Positions 30,722 to 45,714 are shown, counted from the first letter of the stretch. The stretch is DNA of 64,000 bases from an uncultured Bartonella sp. (GCF_946479275.1 NZ_CAMLFE010000003.1:1-64000); one strand, 5' to 3'. The notes: generated by a model not told the origin, from the sequence alone. A program made the numbers and translations.

Positions 30722-32119
30722 TCAGGCTTTGTAGGTGACAGATTTTACGGCGTCGACAACCTCGGCAACACTTGGCAAAGCAAGCTTTTCAAGGTTGGCT
30801 GCATAAGGCATAGGAACATCTTTGCCCGCAATCGTAGCAATTGGCGCATCAAGATAATCAAACGCTTGCTGCATCACGCGCGTTGCAATTTCAGTTCCGA
30901 CAGATGACTGCGGAAAGCCCTCTTCAATCGTAACCAGACGACCTGTTTTCTTTACCGATTCAATGATTGTCGGCAAATCCATCGGACGAACTGTTCTCAA
31001 ATCAATCAACTCAACATCAATCCCGAGTTTTTCAAATTCCGGCAGCGCTTCAACTGCATAATTCATCCCCATGCCCATACCGACGATTGTTACATCGTTA
31101 CCTGTTTTATGGATACGGGCTTTGCCGATTGGCAAAACAAAATCATCAAGCTTCGGCACGTCGAACTGATGACCGTAAAGCAATTCATTTTCAAGGAAGA
31201 CGACAGGATTGTCATCACGGATTGCCGCCTTCAAGAGCCCTTTGGCATCAGCAGCCGTGTAAGGCATGATAACCTTTAAGCCCGGCACATGACTGTACCA
31301 TGACGCATAACATTGGGAATGCTGGGCACCAACGCGAGCGGCTGCACCATTCGGACCACGGAAAACCATAGGTGCATGCATCTGCCCGCCTGACATATAA
31401 TGTGTCTTGGCGGCCGAATTCACAATCTGGTCAATCGCCTGCATGGCAAAATTGAACGTCATGAATTCAACGACCGGACGTAAGCCACCAAAGGCTGCAC
31501 CAACACCAAGACCGGCAAAGCCCTGTTCGGTAATCGGCGTATCAATGACGCGGCGTGCGCCGAATTCATCCAGCAGCCCCTGACTGACTTTATAAGCGCC
31601 CTGATATTGGGCAACTTCTTCACCAATCAGAAAAACCTTGTCATCACGACGCATTTCCTCTGCCAGTGCCTGATTCAGGGCTTCACGGACGGTCATTTTA
31701 ACCATTTCGGTTCCTGCCGGAATATCAGGATCGGATTGAACAACCGGTTGAACAGGCTTCGGTGCTGCCGGTGTTGAGGGAGCCTGAGCGGCAGCCGCGG
31801 ATACCGCAGCTTGTGGTGCCTGTGTGGCTGCTTCTTTTGCCGGATTGACAGCATTTTTAATATCAGCTGCTGTTTCACCATCTTCAAGCAGAACTGCAAT
31901 AGGTGTGTTGACCTTTACGCCAGCCGTTCCTTCGGGAACAAGAATCTTGCCAAGCGTTCCTTCATCGGCTGCATCCACTTCCATAGTGGCTTTATCGGTC
32001 TCGATTTCGGCAATAACATCGCCAGCTTCAACTTTATCGCCCTCTTTTTTGACCCATTTAGAAATTTTGCCTTCTTCCATTGTGGGCGAAAGCGCCGGCA
32101 TCAAGATATCAATAGACAT
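30722..32119 (-). CDS. pdhB: pyruvate dehydrogenase E1 component subunit beta with N-terminal lipoyl domain
   Basis: [28 protein letters not shown] lipoyl domain then [39 protein letters not shown]. Confidence 0.95.
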   Translation of the reverse strand: MSIDILMPALSPTMEEGKISKWVKKEGDKVEAGDVIAEIETDKATMEVDAADEGTLGKILVPEGTAGVKVNTPIAVLLEDGETAADIKNAVNPAKEAATQAPQAAVSAAAAQAPSTPAAPKPVQPVVQSDPDIPAGTEMVKMTVREALNQALAEEMRRDDKVFLIGEEVAQYQGAYKVSQGLLDEFGARRVIDTPITEQGFAGLGVGAAFGGLRPVVEFMTFNFAMQAIDQIVNSAAKTHYMSGGQMHAPMVFRGPNGAAARVGAQHSQCYASWYSHVPGLKVIMPYTAADAKGLLKAAIRDDNPVVFLENELLYGHQFDVPKLDDFVLPIGKARIHKTGNDVTIVGMGMGMNYAVEALPEFEKLGIDVELIDLRTVRPMDLPTIIESVKKTGRLVTIEEGFPQSSVGTEIATRVMQQAFDYLDAPIATIAGKDVPMPYAANLEKLALPSVAEVVDAVKSVTYKA

Positions 32120-32136
32120 AGTCGCTTTCCTCGCTA

Positions 32137-33177
32137 TTATAGAAGAACATCGGTATAGAGCTCGGATACATCCGGCTCGGGATCATTTTCAGCAAAATCT
32201 GCCGCATCTGCGACGACAGCACGAACCTTTTTGTCAATTTCTTTCAGCTCGTCTTCTGTTGCCCAACCCTTTTTAATACAACGGTTCTTCACCTGATTGA
32301 TCGGATCGTGTTCGGTCTTTACCTTTTCCACCTCTTCTTTCGTGCGATATTTGGCCGGATCCGACATTGAGTGACCACGATAGCGGTAAGTCTGCATGTC
32401 CAGAATAATAGGTCCTTTACCTGAACGAGCCCAGGCAACTGCTTCATCCGCAGCCGATTTTACAGCGCAAACATCCATACCATCGACAACATAGCCCGGA
32501 ATTTCAAACGACAGACCACGACGCGAAAAGTCGGTTTCGGCCGAAGCACGGGCGACAGCCGTACCCATGGCATATTGGTTATTTTCGATAACATAGACAA
32601 CGGGAAGTTTCCAAAGCGAAGCCATATTGAAACTTTCATAGACTTGCCCCTGGTTGGCCGCGCCGTCACCGAAATAGACAAGTGTTACATTATCCCGCCC
32701 AAGATATTTGTTCGAAAAAGCCAAACCTGTTCCGATTGGCACCTGCGCACCAACGATGCCATGTCCGCCAAAAAAGTTCTTTTCCTTGGAAAACATATGC
32801 ATCGAACCGCCTTTCCCCTTGGAAAAGCCGTCTTTACGACCGGCAAGTTCAGCCATGACACCACGCGGGTTCATGCCGGTTGCCAACATATGTCCATGAT
32901 CGCGATAGGACGTGATAACCTGATCGCCTTGTTTGATTGCTTTGACAGTACCGGTTACCACCGCTTCTTGTCCAATATAGAGGTGGCAGAAACCTCCAAT
33001 AACGCCCATACCATAAAGTTGACCGGCCTTTTCTTCAAACCGTCGGATCAAAAGCATATCGTGATAAAATTGAAGTTCTTCTTCTTTGGTAAATTCCGCC
33101 GGCTCAGGTGATCTGGCGGTATTGGTTAATACGGTCTGCGTCTTTTTCGCAGAAGTTTTTTTAGCCCGTGCTGCCAT
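32137..33177 (-). CDS. pdhA: pyruvate dehydrogenase E1 component subunit alpha
   Basis: [37 protein letters not shown]...[33 protein letters not shown]; start likely [12 protein letters not shown]. Confidence 0.96.
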   Translation of the reverse strand: MAARAKKTSAKKTQTVLTNTARSPEPAEFTKEEELQFYHDMLLIRRFEEKAGQLYGMGVIGGFCHLYIGQEAVVTGTVKAIKQGDQVITSYRDHGHMLATGMNPRGVMAELAGRKDGFSKGKGGSMHMFSKEKNFFGGHGIVGAQVPIGTGLAFSNKYLGRDNVTLVYFGDGAANQGQVYESFNMASLWKLPVVYVIENNQYAMGTAVARASAETDFSRRGLSFEIPGYVVDGMDVCAVKSAADEAVAWARSGKGPIILDMQTYRYRGHSMSDPAKYRTKEEVEKVKTEHDPINQVKNRCIKKGWATEDELKEIDKKVRAVVADAADFAENDPEPDVSELYTDVLL

Positions 33178-33306
33178 ATTAAACTCCCTTAATTGGTGTT
33201 TCAAAAAATACGCTTTCCCCGCCAAAGTTACAAGCATTATAAATGTTTGCAAAACTCTGTGTAAAATATTGATTTGATTGTTTTTTAGAAATAAACAGAA
33301 TTTTTC

Positions 33307-33639
33307 TTAATTTGACAGATCACCTTGACCCGTCAGAATAACAAATTCATTCGGCTTTGAAAGATTAAGGTTTTTGCGGGCATATTCATCAAGCATATCG
33401 CGCTCGATATGGCCATCTTTTAAAAGCGAAACCTTTTTTTCAATTCCCTTGCGTTGTTCTTCAAGGGATTTGAGCTCGTTATTGAGACTATCTATATGCT
33501 GTTCTACTTTAACGCGAGAATATAATCCATATTCTCCGTGATAGATGTGATAGCCAAAATAGCTCAGCACGCCAATTGTCATGAGCGGCAATATAAACCG
33601 ACCCTTGATTGATCTGCGTTTCTGTTTCGTCCACATCAT
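33307..33639 (-). CDS. ftsB: septum formation initiator family protein (FtsB/DivIC-like)
   Basis: 110 aa; one TM helix plus coiled coil KVEQHIDSLNNELKSLEEQRKGIEKKVSLLKDGHIERDMLDEYARKNLNLSKPNEFVIL; position between pdhA and eno. Confidence 0.85.
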   Translation of the reverse strand: MMWTKQKRRSIKGRFILPLMTIGVLSYFGYHIYHGEYGLYSRVKVEQHIDSLNNELKSLEEQRKGIEKKVSLLKDGHIERDMLDEYARKNLNLSKPNEFVILTGQGDLSN

Positions 33640-33924
33640 TTTTGTATTTCTGTCCCTATAGAGCTTTAATCATTGATGCCTGATTTTGATTAAAGATAGA
33701 TTACCGGAGTGGTAAATTACTGAAAACAAACCGCCGAAAAGCTTTTGCCGGTTGAATTTTTTTAAAAATAACCGATTTAGACATTTTAACCGGTGTTATT
33801 TTAACCACTTTTCGCGCGCTGACACATTGAAAGAAAACTTCACAAAGTTCATCGTCTGACAGACAATTGCAAAAACAGTCACTTCTGTTTTCAGATATCC
33901 AATTTTCCAGCGATTATTTTAAAG

Positions 33925-34335
33925 TCAAAGGTATTCGCTTGTGATCGGGTTTCCGTCCTTATCTTTGAATTTTCCCATAAGAATCATAATAAAATCGATA
34001 AATGACCAAATTAACGAAATTATCGAACCGATAACCGTAATCGTGAGCAAAAGCATCAATATACCGGTACCGATTTTTCCGACCATAAAACGATGAACTC
34101 CGAAAATCCCGAAAAACCAGCATACGATTGCCAGAACGACTTTTGAATGTTTGCTATCGGTGCTTAAGGGAAAGATATTTTTGGCAATCGCCCCTTGTGG
34201 CGCAAAATCAACCTCGATACCGACCGAAGGTTCGCCTTTTCCACTCCAGTCAAGCCGCATGAATTCATAACGATTGTTATCCGATCCCGAGATAAGACCT
34301 TTGTTCCTTGTGTAGCTTATTATCGAACCGCGCAT
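33925..34335 (-). CDS. TM2 domain protein with N-terminal cold-shock-like domain
   Basis: N-terminus MRGSIISYTRNKGLISGSDNNRYEFMRLDWSGKGEPSVGIEVDFAPQGAIAKNIFPL; C-terminus VVLAIVCWFFGIFGVHRFMVGKIGTGILMLLLTITVIGSIISLIWSFIDFIMIL. Confidence 0.85.
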   Translation of the reverse strand: MRGSIISYTRNKGLISGSDNNRYEFMRLDWSGKGEPSVGIEVDFAPQGAIAKNIFPLSTDSKHSKVVLAIVCWFFGIFGVHRFMVGKIGTGILMLLLTITVIGSIISLIWSFIDFIMILMGKFKDKDGNPITSEYL

Positions 34336-34498
34336 AAAAACTCCTGATCTTCTTAAAAAAGCAAAGCACTACGATTGAGTGAGCGTTCAACTCTGCTTTT
34401 TGACAAACATTACTATTTTGTGGGGTCAGATTATTCGTTTAGATAAGTGGCGTGTTTCAAAAAACCAGTCCGTTATAAAAATTTATGTAAAAATTAAC

Positions 34499-34526
34499 GA
34501 AGAGCGGACTCAGAAGTCCGCTCTTC
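34499..34526 (-). terminator. terminator hairpin downstream of eno
   Basis: perfect 12-bp inverted repeat GAAGAGCGGACT-CAGA-AGTCCGCTCTTC, T-rich after on minus strand. Confidence 0.75.
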
Positions 34527-34558
34527 AAAGATAGAATTTTGATATTGCCCGTCTTCAA

Positions 34559-35857
<1,299 letters not shown>

Positions 35858-35925
35858 TTAGTTATTATTCAATTGAATAGACAAACTCTCTTCGCGAGGG
35901 AATATCTATTGCATGGTAAAATCGA

Positions 35926-36759
35926 TTAAAGTTTTTTTGCCAACTGGTCAAACGCCATCAACGTTTCCAACAGATGCGGCAAATTTTCAAGTTTGACCAT
36001 ATTCGGCCCGTCAGACGGAGCATGATCGGGATCCTGATGTGTTTCGAGAAAAACCCCTGCTACACCGACTGCTACGGCAGCGCGTGCAAGCGTTTCCACA
36101 AATTCGCGTTGCCCGCCAGAGGATGTTCCCTGCCCACCCGGTTGCTGAACAGAATGGGTGGCATCAAAAATAACCGGTGAGCCGAATTGCGCCATTATCG
36201 GCAGCGCACGCATATCCGAAATCAATGTGTTATAACCGAAAGAAACGCCGCGTTCACATGCCATAACATTGGGATTTCCGCTTTCGGTAATTTTTGCAAG
36301 AACGTTTTTCATGTCCCAAGGGGCAAGAAACTGGCCTTTTTTAACATTGATCACGCGGCCGGTTTTTGCTGCCGCAACCAAAAGATCGGTTTGTCTGCAC
36401 AAAAATGCCGGAATTTGCAAAACATCAACATGGGGGGCAACAATTGCACATTGTTCTTCTGTATGGATATCCGTCAATACTGGAATATGGAATTCCCGTT
36501 TCAGATCGTCAAAAACATCCATCGCCTTTTCAAGACCGATGCCGCGCTTGCTATTCAAAGACGTACGATTGGCTTTGTCAAAACTCGATTTATAAACAAA
36601 ACCGATACCTAGTTTTTCTGTAATCTCTTTGATCTTGCCGGCCATATCGAAAGCGTGCTCACGGCTTTCCATCTGGCAAGGGCCTGCAATTATTGAAAGG
36701 GGCGCACTATTGGAAAATTTAACATTACCCACGGTGACAGTGCTATTCGGTTTCGTCAT
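35926..36759 (-). CDS. kdsA: 3-deoxy-8-phosphooctulonate synthase
   Basis: [26 protein letters not shown]...[12 protein letters not shown]-like block; [12 protein letters not shown]. Confidence 0.96.
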   Translation of the reverse strand: MTKPNSTVTVGNVKFSNSAPLSIIAGPCQMESREHAFDMAGKIKEITEKLGIGFVYKSSFDKANRTSLNSKRGIGLEKAMDVFDDLKREFHIPVLTDIHTEEQCAIVAPHVDVLQIPAFLCRQTDLLVAAAKTGRVINVKKGQFLAPWDMKNVLAKITESGNPNVMACERGVSFGYNTLISDMRALPIMAQFGSPVIFDATHSVQQPGGQGTSSGGQREFVETLARAAVAVGVAGVFLETHQDPDHAPSDGPNMVKLENLPHLLETLMAFDQLAKKL

Positions 36760-37195
36760 TTATTCCTCTAATCTAATCATTTTGATCTGATCTTCGCTGA
36801 TTGGCAGACTTTACCTTATAAAATGCAATCTGTTCAATACGATTAATGCGAAACATTCTCCAAACAGATTACCGTATGGGGTTTCGCATAATCTCCTGCA
36901 TCAAACTTAAGCGTTCATATCAATGCCCGGCGAATATTCATATGATGGGGGCATTACGATATTTTTAAACAAAACATAATTGAGCGATTTTATCGGATTT
37001 TATCAACCCATCTCTTATCTGACAAATAATCGTTCGGCTTCACAGGCCATTAAAAAGTCAAATCGGGGTCGAGAAAATTCTTTTAAAAGATAGGCAGCTC
37101 CTAGCATCAGATATTGACTTAGCCTATCCGGCAAATGTTGAAATAGATTTATATTTCGCCAGAAGCCATTCATTTTTAATAAAAATTTTAATAAA

Positions 37196-37236
37196 AAACC
37201 CTGCAAAAACCTATTTCAAGGGGTTTTGCAGGGTTC
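37196..37236 (-). terminator. Rho-independent terminator downstream of pyrG
   Basis: minus strand AACCCTGCAAAAC...GTTTTTGCAGGGTTTTTT. Confidence 0.8.
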
Positions 37237-37261
37237 AAGCTTCTATTTTTGTAAACAGCGA

Positions 37262-38941
<1,680 letters not shown>

Positions 38942-39104
38942 TTATATGCGAAATTTTTTGAAACTTTTTAACTCCGCTTTTTTCGAATTCAGATTAAGGA
39001 TGAATATCCACTTTATCAACGACTAAACGAACGTCACAAAATGGTTGAAGAAAAGTTGATAAAATAATTCATAAATCCGAGCTAACCATTTGTGATTATT
39101 CAAT

Positions 39105-39132
39105 AAAAAAAGCCCCGTCATTAACGGGGCTT
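39105..39132 (-). terminator. Rho-independent terminator downstream of L,D-transpeptidase gene
   Basis: AAAAAAAGCCCCGT-CATTA-ACGGGGCTT. Confidence 0.8.
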
Positions 39133-39155
39133 CTAAAAGCTTGTTATTGATGACT

Positions 39156-39860
39156 TTACAGCACAACAACCTCTGTTCCGACATCAACACGATCATAAAG
39201 ATCCAGAACATCATCATTGATCATACGGAAACAACCGTTCGAGGCGGATGATCCGATGGTCCAAGGCTGTACAGTTCCGTGAATACGAATATAGGTATCT
39301 TTGTCACCTTGCCAAAGATACAACGCACGTGCGCCAAGCGGATTGCCGGGCCCACCGTCCATTCCATTAGCAAATTTTGCATAATGTTCGGGGCTCCGCT
39401 TAACCATATCTTTGGTCGGAATCCAGCGTGGCCATTCACGTTTAAAACGAATATTAGCCGTTCCTTTAAACTGAAGGCCGATTCTTCCAACAGCAATTCC
39501 ATAACGTCTTGCAGTGGTCGGTGTTTCAATCAGATAAAGGAAATAGTTCTTGGGGTCGATAACAATTGTTCCCGGTTTATAACCCGAAAACGATACTGTT
39601 TGGGGCCTATATTTCTCCGGTACATTGTAGCTCTTCACAGATGGAATCTGTATATGTCCGACAGGAGCAACCGAAGCGACCTGCGCATTATCCGCATCAA
39701 GATTATCAGTGTTATCAGCAATTTCTTCCGAAAAAGCTACATTACCTGACAAAAAAAACAAGCCGGATAGACCGGCGATCATTAAACGGTGGATCATTTC
39801 AAGTTCATTCCGTGACGAAAGTTCGAAAGGTTCTTTTGCAATAGGAGAAGCTCTTTGCAA
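39156..39860 (-). CDS. L,D-transpeptidase (YkuD/ErfK family)
   Basis: GTIVIDPKNYFLYLIETPTTARRYGIAVGR...IRIHGTVQPWTIGSSASNGCFRMINDDVLDLYDRV catalytic SNGCFRM. Confidence 0.92.
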   Translation of the reverse strand: MQRASPIAKEPFELSSRNELEMIHRLMIAGLSGLFFLSGNVAFSEEIADNTDNLDADNAQVASVAPVGHIQIPSVKSYNVPEKYRPQTVSFSGYKPGTIVIDPKNYFLYLIETPTTARRYGIAVGRIGLQFKGTANIRFKREWPRWIPTKDMVKRSPEHYAKFANGMDGGPGNPLGARALYLWQGDKDTYIRIHGTVQPWTIGSSASNGCFRMINDDVLDLYDRVDVGTEVVVL

Positions 39861-40441
39861 TATGTTTCATTTTCATACGACCAAAATTGTATCTTCTCAA
39901 TCATTTTCAAGGAGTGAAATAAAAGATGATTAACTGCTATGGCAGCAATGCAACACATTGTTAAGAATTAAACGCCATTGTTTTAAAAACGGCACATTGA
40001 TGTCCTACAGCGATATCCGGTTTATGAAAGCAAAAAAATTCATCTGTTGTTACCTTGAGTTTTGGCCTTTAACATGGGGAAACCGGCGGTATCAAATAAT
40101 CAATCCCCCAAAAACCCGTTAGCTGAGGTTCAGTTTGTTCAGGCGGTTGATGTGTTTTGACGGCTTGTTTTCGTTGCTGTCAATCCTTCAGATCTTGGCC
40201 ACTCTTGACCAGCCCTACTTCATTAGATCCAGCTGCAAGCGTTTTGCGCATCAACACTTTAAAAAACTGTCCGGCTTCTTCGCCACAGAAGTTGGCCTTC
40301 ACAACAAAGAAAAATTTGACAACCTCATGTTAAGACCATGATTTTTGGCCAATAGTCGGAACTCTATATCGGCAGAGAAAGAAGTTGTTCAAAGCTGAAG
40401 CCTCAATTACCGACATTAAAAAAGTAAAGCTGCCATTATCA

Positions 40442-40471
40442 ACAAAAAAGGGCGTTGATTGACGCCCTTTC
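40442..40471 (-). terminator. Rho-independent terminator downstream of secG
   Basis: minus strand AAAGGGCGTCAATCAACGCCCTTTTTTGTT. Confidence 0.85.
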
Positions 40472-40525
40472 ACATATTGAATGAACTTAGCTCATAAAAT
40501 TTCAGAACCTAAAAACTCCGGCGAA

Positions 40526-40996
40526 TTAATTATTCGGGACAGGATTTTCAGGTTGTTGGGGAACCGGACTTTGTTCTGCCGGTGTTGCACCCGGCTTTGT
40601 TTGCCCACCTTTTTCATCCTTGCCGCCCAATTGTTCATAAATAGTCGGTTGCTTGGAATTATCGGCAGGGGTTTTACCTGACTCAGTTGAAGGAGCATTT
40701 CCAGCTGGTACTGTTGGTGTTGCCGGTGTCTTAACATCATTTACCGGAATACGGTTGATAATATCGGTAGCCGGATTGGAAACACTATCCAACACAACAA
40801 GAGCAATAGATGTTGCAAAAAAGCAGATTGCAAGAATCGCTGTCAAACGTGTCAAAGCATTTTTTGTGCCGCGCGCCGTCATAAAGCCCGAGCCGCCACC
40901 AATGCCGAGACCACCGCCTTCGGAACGCTGTATTAACACAACGCCGACAAGTGCAATGACAATTAAAAGATGGATGACAATCAATACTGTCTGCAT
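40526..40996 (-). CDS. secG: preprotein translocase subunit SecG
   Basis: VLIVIHLLIVIALVGVVLIQRSEGGGLGIGGGSGFMTARGTKNALTRLTAILAICFF. Confidence 0.95.
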   Translation of the reverse strand: MQTVLIVIHLLIVIALVGVVLIQRSEGGGLGIGGGSGFMTARGTKNALTRLTAILAICFFATSIALVVLDSVSNPATDIINRIPVNDVKTPATPTVPAGNAPSTESGKTPADNSKQPTIYEQLGGKDEKGGQTKPGATPAEQSPVPQQPENPVPNN

Positions 40997-41078
40997 AAGC
41001 TCTGCTCTAATGTTACCGTTCGCGGCTGTTTACACGTAAATCACAGATATTCCAAGGGGTGTAGGTGAAAAACTTTGC

Positions 41079-41843
41079 CTATAATTTGCGATAAGCACCA
41101 CAAATTGCCAAAAAGTCACTTGCTTTCAAGCTTGCACCGCCAACCAGTGCACCATCAACATTTTCTACCCCTAACAACTCGACCGCATTGTTCGGTTTAA
41201 CCGAACCACCATAAAGAAGACGAAATTGTTTTCCCGACTGTGCAAAACGAGTGGCAAGTTTATCACGCATAAACTTATGCACTTCACCGACATCAGCCGC
41301 CGTCGGAGTTTTACCGGTGCCAATTGCCCAGACGGGCTCATAGGCTATAACTGTGTTTTGCGGCGTTGCTCCATTAGGAACCGATCCCGCCAATTGTTTT
41401 CCTATAACATCAAGAGTTTCGCCGCTTTCACGTTCAGCAAGTTTTTCTCCGACACAAATGATGGCAACCAATCCGGCGCGCCAAGCAGCTTCAGCTTTTT
41501 GTTTGACAAGTTCATCCGTCTCATGATGATCGTTACGTCTCTCGGAATGTCCGACGATAACGTAACTTGCACCTGCTTCTTTAAGCATCGGCGCGGAAAT
41601 ATCACCGGTGTGAGCGCCAGAATCGGCCGTGTGGCAATCCTCTCCACCCAGCAACAATTTTTCGCCATCTAAACTTGCCGCGGCACGAGACAAAAGCGTC
41701 GCAGGCACACAAATGAGAGCCTCGAACAAACGCCCGAGATCCGAATTCACTCCGGCCGATATAGCCCGCAACTCGGTTAGAGATTCGCCGGTCCCATTCA
41801 TTTTCCAATTTCCTGCAACAAGAGGTCTAACATTGGGCGTCAT
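41079..41843 (-). CDS. tpiA: triose-phosphate isomerase
   Basis: [11 protein letters not shown]...[38 protein letters not shown]...[15 protein letters not shown]. Confidence 0.97.
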   Translation of the reverse strand: MTPNVRPLVAGNWKMNGTGESLTELRAISAGVNSDLGRLFEALICVPATLLSRAAASLDGEKLLLGGEDCHTADSGAHTGDISAPMLKEAGASYVIVGHSERRNDHHETDELVKQKAEAAWRAGLVAIICVGEKLAERESGETLDVIGKQLAGSVPNGATPQNTVIAYEPVWAIGTGKTPTAADVGEVHKFMRDKLATRFAQSGKQFRLLYGGSVKPNNAVELLGVENVDGALVGGASLKASDFLAICGAYRKL

Positions 41844-42004
41844 GATTTTTCCTCAATAAAAGTCTTAAAAACTGCGCATTCATAGCCTTAAGTAACAAAT
41901 TGCCTTACTAAAGCAAGTCTTAAACCTTGCATATTGTGCGCCTTTGTTGCACATCCTAACAGAGCTTTTTGCTGAAATGAAGCCAATTAAAACGGAATTA
42001 GCCG

Positions 42005-43894
42005 ATGCTTGATACAATACGAAGTGCTGTCAATTCTTGGGTAGCCAAGGTTTTCCTTGGTCTGCTTGTTCTATGCTTTGTGCTTTTATGGGGGGTTCCG
42101 GAATTAAGAAGAACCAGTGGACACGATTTATTCATTTCAGGAAAATCGACAATCAAGGCGGATACTTATAAACTTGCCTTGCGCGATCAAACAATGCGTT
42201 TTTCAGTGGCCAATCGTCTGCCACGGCTTCTTTCGGAAGGTGAAGCACAACAATACGGTATTCCGCAATTGGTGTTGGCTCAACTCCAGCAGGACGTGCT
42301 TCTTGATGAACAAGCCAGACTTATGAAAATTGGCGTTTCAAAGGATGGCATTGCCCTCGCCATCGGTGCTGACCGATTCTTCCAGCAGGAAGGACATTTC
42401 GATCGTAATCTTTTCAACAGCTATCTGCGCCAGCTCAATATTCGTGAAGGTGACTTTGTCGACTATTTTGCAGGTAAAGAAGTGCGTGACCAGATTATTT
42501 ATCCATCAACTGACGGCATGAAAGCTCCCGATGTATTCTATGCTGCGCTCAAAAATTATAGAGGAGAAACACGTTCGGTCGATTATCTAGTCATTTCACC
42601 CAAAGAGGCCGGAAAGCTCAAAGAACCCACAGCTGACGACCTACAAAAATGGTTTGATAGTCATATCAGCGAATTTCACGCTCCTGAATATCGTCAAGTT
42701 ACGCTCATGGAAATGACGCCGGAAAGCTTGATAAAGCCTGTGGATGTCTCGACTGACGAAGCCAAAGAATATTATACTGCCAATGCTTCACGGTTCGTTT
42801 CCCCTGAAGAACGCACTGTCGAAATTCTGCGTTTCAAAACCAGAGAAGAAGCCGATAATGCTTCTGCAAAGCTCAGAGATGGTATGACGTTCGAAGAACT
42901 CGTCAATTCCGAGCACAAAACACTCAAAAATATCACCAAAGGCCCTGCCCCGAAGACAGGTTTCAGCACGACCATCGCGTCTGACATCTTTGGCCTTGAC
43001 TTGAATAAAGTCAGCGATGTGATCAATGACCTTCAAGGACCTGTCATCATGCGTGTCGTTAATATCACACCGCAAGGTCCGGTTCCCTTTGAAAAAGCCG
43101 AGCAAAATATTCGTGAGACCTTAGCTAAAAACAACGCTGCAAAAGCCATGCGCGACGACCATGACGCCATTGAAAATGCTCGTTTCGAAGGTGTTTCACT
43201 GGATGAACTCGCTCAACAATATAAATTGAAGCTTAGAAAAATTACGGTCGATTCCAAGGCACAAGCACCTGATGGACAAGCTGTCGCCGACCTTCCACAA
43301 CAATCTATTCTGGTTGACGGAATTTTTCAGGCTGCGGAAGGTGCCGATCTCGACCCTATCGCCATACAGGGTGGCGGTTATCTCTGGTATCGCGTTGACA
43401 AGGTTATCAATGCTCGTGACAAGGCGTTGGATGAGGTCAAAGACAAGGTTATTGAAGGTTGGAAGGCTGATGAGCTGCAAAAGGTGCTTGATGATAAAGC
43501 TTCGCAACTCGAAACAGAATTGAACAACCATAAAACGCTTGATGATCTTGCAAAAGAGCTGGGGGTTACCAAAAAGACGGCTCACGGGCTCAAGCGCGGT
43601 GGTTCCGATGAGGTGCTCGGAGCGGATGGCGTCAATGCTGCATTCTCCGGTCCAAAAGGACACACAGGCGTGTCGAAAGCAGCCAACAGCAATCAACGTA
43701 TTGTTTATTTCGTAACCGAATCTGTCGAGCCGCTCAATACGGATGCGAACTCGTTGGAGCCCGATATAAAAGAAAACATAGATGCGATGATGGCCACCGA
43801 TTTGCGCATGGAAATGCTGCAACTTGCCAATGAAATGGCACCTGTCAAAGCCGATACACAAAACCTGAAAACAATAACGAACAGTCTCCAATGA
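42005..43894 (+). CDS. ppiD: SurA N-terminal domain / PpiD-like peptidylprolyl isomerase
   Basis: 629 aa; N-terminal anchor [36 protein letters not shown], periplasmic PPIC-type region; upstream of trpD. Confidence 0.88.
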   Translation: MLDTIRSAVNSWVAKVFLGLLVLCFVLLWGVPELRRTSGHDLFISGKSTIKADTYKLALRDQTMRFSVANRLPRLLSEGEAQQYGIPQLVLAQLQQDVLLDEQARLMKIGVSKDGIALAIGADRFFQQEGHFDRNLFNSYLRQLNIREGDFVDYFAGKEVRDQIIYPSTDGMKAPDVFYAALKNYRGETRSVDYLVISPKEAGKLKEPTADDLQKWFDSHISEFHAPEYRQVTLMEMTPESLIKPVDVSTDEAKEYYTANASRFVSPEERTVEILRFKTREEADNASAKLRDGMTFEELVNSEHKTLKNITKGPAPKTGFSTTIASDIFGLDLNKVSDVINDLQGPVIMRVVNITPQGPVPFEKAEQNIRETLAKNNAAKAMRDDHDAIENARFEGVSLDELAQQYKLKLRKITVDSKAQAPDGQAVADLPQQSILVDGIFQAAEGADLDPIAIQGGGYLWYRVDKVINARDKALDEVKDKVIEGWKADELQKVLDDKASQLETELNNHKTLDDLAKELGVTKKTAHGLKRGGSDEVLGADGVNAAFSGPKGHTGVSKAANSNQRIVYFVTESVEPLNTDANSLEPDIKENIDAMMATDLRMEMLQLANEMAPVKADTQNLKTITNSLQ

Positions 43895-43901
43895 GGATAT
43901 T

Positions 43902-44930
43902 ATGAGTGACCTAAAACCTTTCATAAACAAGGTTGCAACGGGTGCTTCACTTACAAAAGATGAAGCTGAAGAAGCCTTCACAATCATGATGTCCGGTCAA
44001 GCGACCCCTGCCCAAATTGGCGGTTTTTTAATGTCGCTTCGCGTTCGCGGTGAAACACTTGATGAAATCACTGGTGCTGTAGCCTCGATGCGTAAAAAAA
44101 TGCTGCGGGTCGATTCAGTGGATGGAGCAGTCGATATTGTTGGCACGGGCGGTGACCAATCGGGTTCTTACAACGTTTCAACCGCTACCGCTTTTGTTGT
44201 TGCCGGTGCCGGCGTTCCGGTTGGTAAACACGGCAACCGTGCATTATCGTCAAAATCGGGGGCTGCCGACGCTTTAGCAGCGCTTGGAGTGAATATTGAC
44301 GCCACTCCGGAGATGATTGGCCGCTGCATCCGTGAAGTGGGAATTGGTTTCATGTTTGCACCGACCCATCACTCGGCTATGCGCCATGTGGGGCCTGCGC
44401 GCGTTGAACTCGGCACACGTACAATCTTTAATATACTTGGGCCACTTTCCAATCCTGCCGGCGTTACCAACCAGTTGATCGGCGTCTTTTCACCCAAATG
44501 GGTGGTTCCGATTGCCAAAGTGCTTCAAGGACTTGGCTCAAAATCGTTATGGGTTGTTCATGGCAGCGGTATGGATGAACTCACAACAGCGGGTGAAACA
44601 GAAGTTGCTGCGCTTAAAGACGGCGTTCTCACAACTTTTACGGTTACACCCGAGGATGCCGGTTTGAAGCGTGTTACAATGGCAGACCTCAAAGGTGGCG
44701 ATCCGCAATATAATGCAAAGGCATTGCGAGCAGTTCTTGAAGGGCAACATGGTGCTTATCGTGATATCGTTCTTTTGAACTCTGCCGCAGCTTTCATCAT
44801 TGCCGGAAAAGCCGAAACATTGAAGCAAGGTGTCAAAATTGCCGAGCAAAGCATTGATCAAGGTAAAGCTAAAGAAAAGCTGGAACATTTGATAAAGGTT
44901 TCGAACGACCTTGGTGAGAATAATGAGTGA
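43902..44930 (+). CDS. trpD: anthranilate phosphoribosyltransferase
   Basis: [57 protein letters not shown]. Confidence 0.97.
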   Translation: MSDLKPFINKVATGASLTKDEAEEAFTIMMSGQATPAQIGGFLMSLRVRGETLDEITGAVASMRKKMLRVDSVDGAVDIVGTGGDQSGSYNVSTATAFVVAGAGVPVGKHGNRALSSKSGAADALAALGVNIDATPEMIGRCIREVGIGFMFAPTHHSAMRHVGPARVELGTRTIFNILGPLSNPAGVTNQLIGVFSPKWVVPIAKVLQGLGSKSLWVVHGSGMDELTTAGETEVAALKDGVLTTFTVTPEDAGLKRVTMADLKGGDPQYNAKALRAVLEGQHGAYRDIVLLNSAAAFIIAGKAETLKQGVKIAEQSIDQGKAKEKLEHLIKVSNDLGENNE

Positions 44931-45714
44931 TATTTTAAAGAAAATAGAATCCTATAAACTTAAGGAAATAGACAAAGCCAAAGATGCTTTGCCACTCGAA
45001 AAATTAAAAAAATTGGCTGCAAAAGCCGATAAACCACGCGGTTTTCATAAGGCACTCAAAGCCAAGGAAGATAAAGGCCTTTTCGGTTTGATTGCCGAAA
45101 TAAAGAAAGCAAGCCCGTCTAAAGGGCTTATCAGAGAAGATTTCGACCCGCCGGCACTTGCTAAAGCTTATGAGAAAGGTGGGGCAGCATGTCTTTCTGT
45201 TCTCACCGATACACCGTCTTTTCAAGGCTCTCCGGAATTTTTGCGTGCGGCGCACAATGCCTGTAATCTACCGGCATTGAGGAAGGATTTTCTCTTCGAT
45301 ACCTATCAGGTTTACGAAGCCCGCGCATGGGGAGCTGACTGCATTCTTATCATTCTTGCGGCTGTTGATGATAATTTGGCCAAAGCGCTAGAAGACACTG
45401 CATTCGAACTTGGTATGGATGTTCTCATTGAAACCCACAATGAAGCTGAAGTCGAACGGGCTTTAAAACTAAAATCGCCGCTGATCGGCGTCAATAACCG
45501 AAATTTGCGCAATTTTGAAGTTGACCTTGCCAATTCCGAAAGGCTCTCCCATATGGTTCCGCGTGACCGCCTGTTGGTGGGAGAAAGTGGTATTTTTACC
45601 CATGACGATTTGAAAAGATTGGAAAAAAGCAATATCCGTTCATTCCTGATCGGAGAAAGTCTAATGCGGCAGAACGATGTTGCCAAGGCGACGAGAACCT
45701 TGTTAGGACTATAA
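44923..45714 (+). CDS. trpC: indole-3-glycerol phosphate synthase
   Basis: [54 protein letters not shown]; starts inside trpD 3' end. Confidence 0.97.
   Translation: MSDILKKIESYKLKEIDKAKDALPLEKLKKLAAKADKPRGFHKALKAKEDKGLFGLIAEIKKASPSKGLIREDFDPPALAKAYEKGGAACLSVLTDTPSFQGSPEFLRAAHNACNLPALRKDFLFDTYQVYEARAWGADCILIILAAVDDNLAKALEDTAFELGMDVLIETHNEAEVERALKLKSPLIGVNNRNLRNFEVDLANSERLSHMVPRDRLLVGESGIFTHDDLKRLEKSNIRSFLIGESLMRQNDVAKATRTLLGL

Noticed and set aside
36901-36960. AATGCCC...GGGCATT inverted repeat between kdsA and pyrG
   Set aside because: 7-bp stem with a long loop, no T-run and no known motif; likely chance
43196-43987. 263 aa minus-strand ORF opposite ppiD/trpD
   Set aside because: Spans the boundary of two well-supported plus-strand genes; composition is antisense-like
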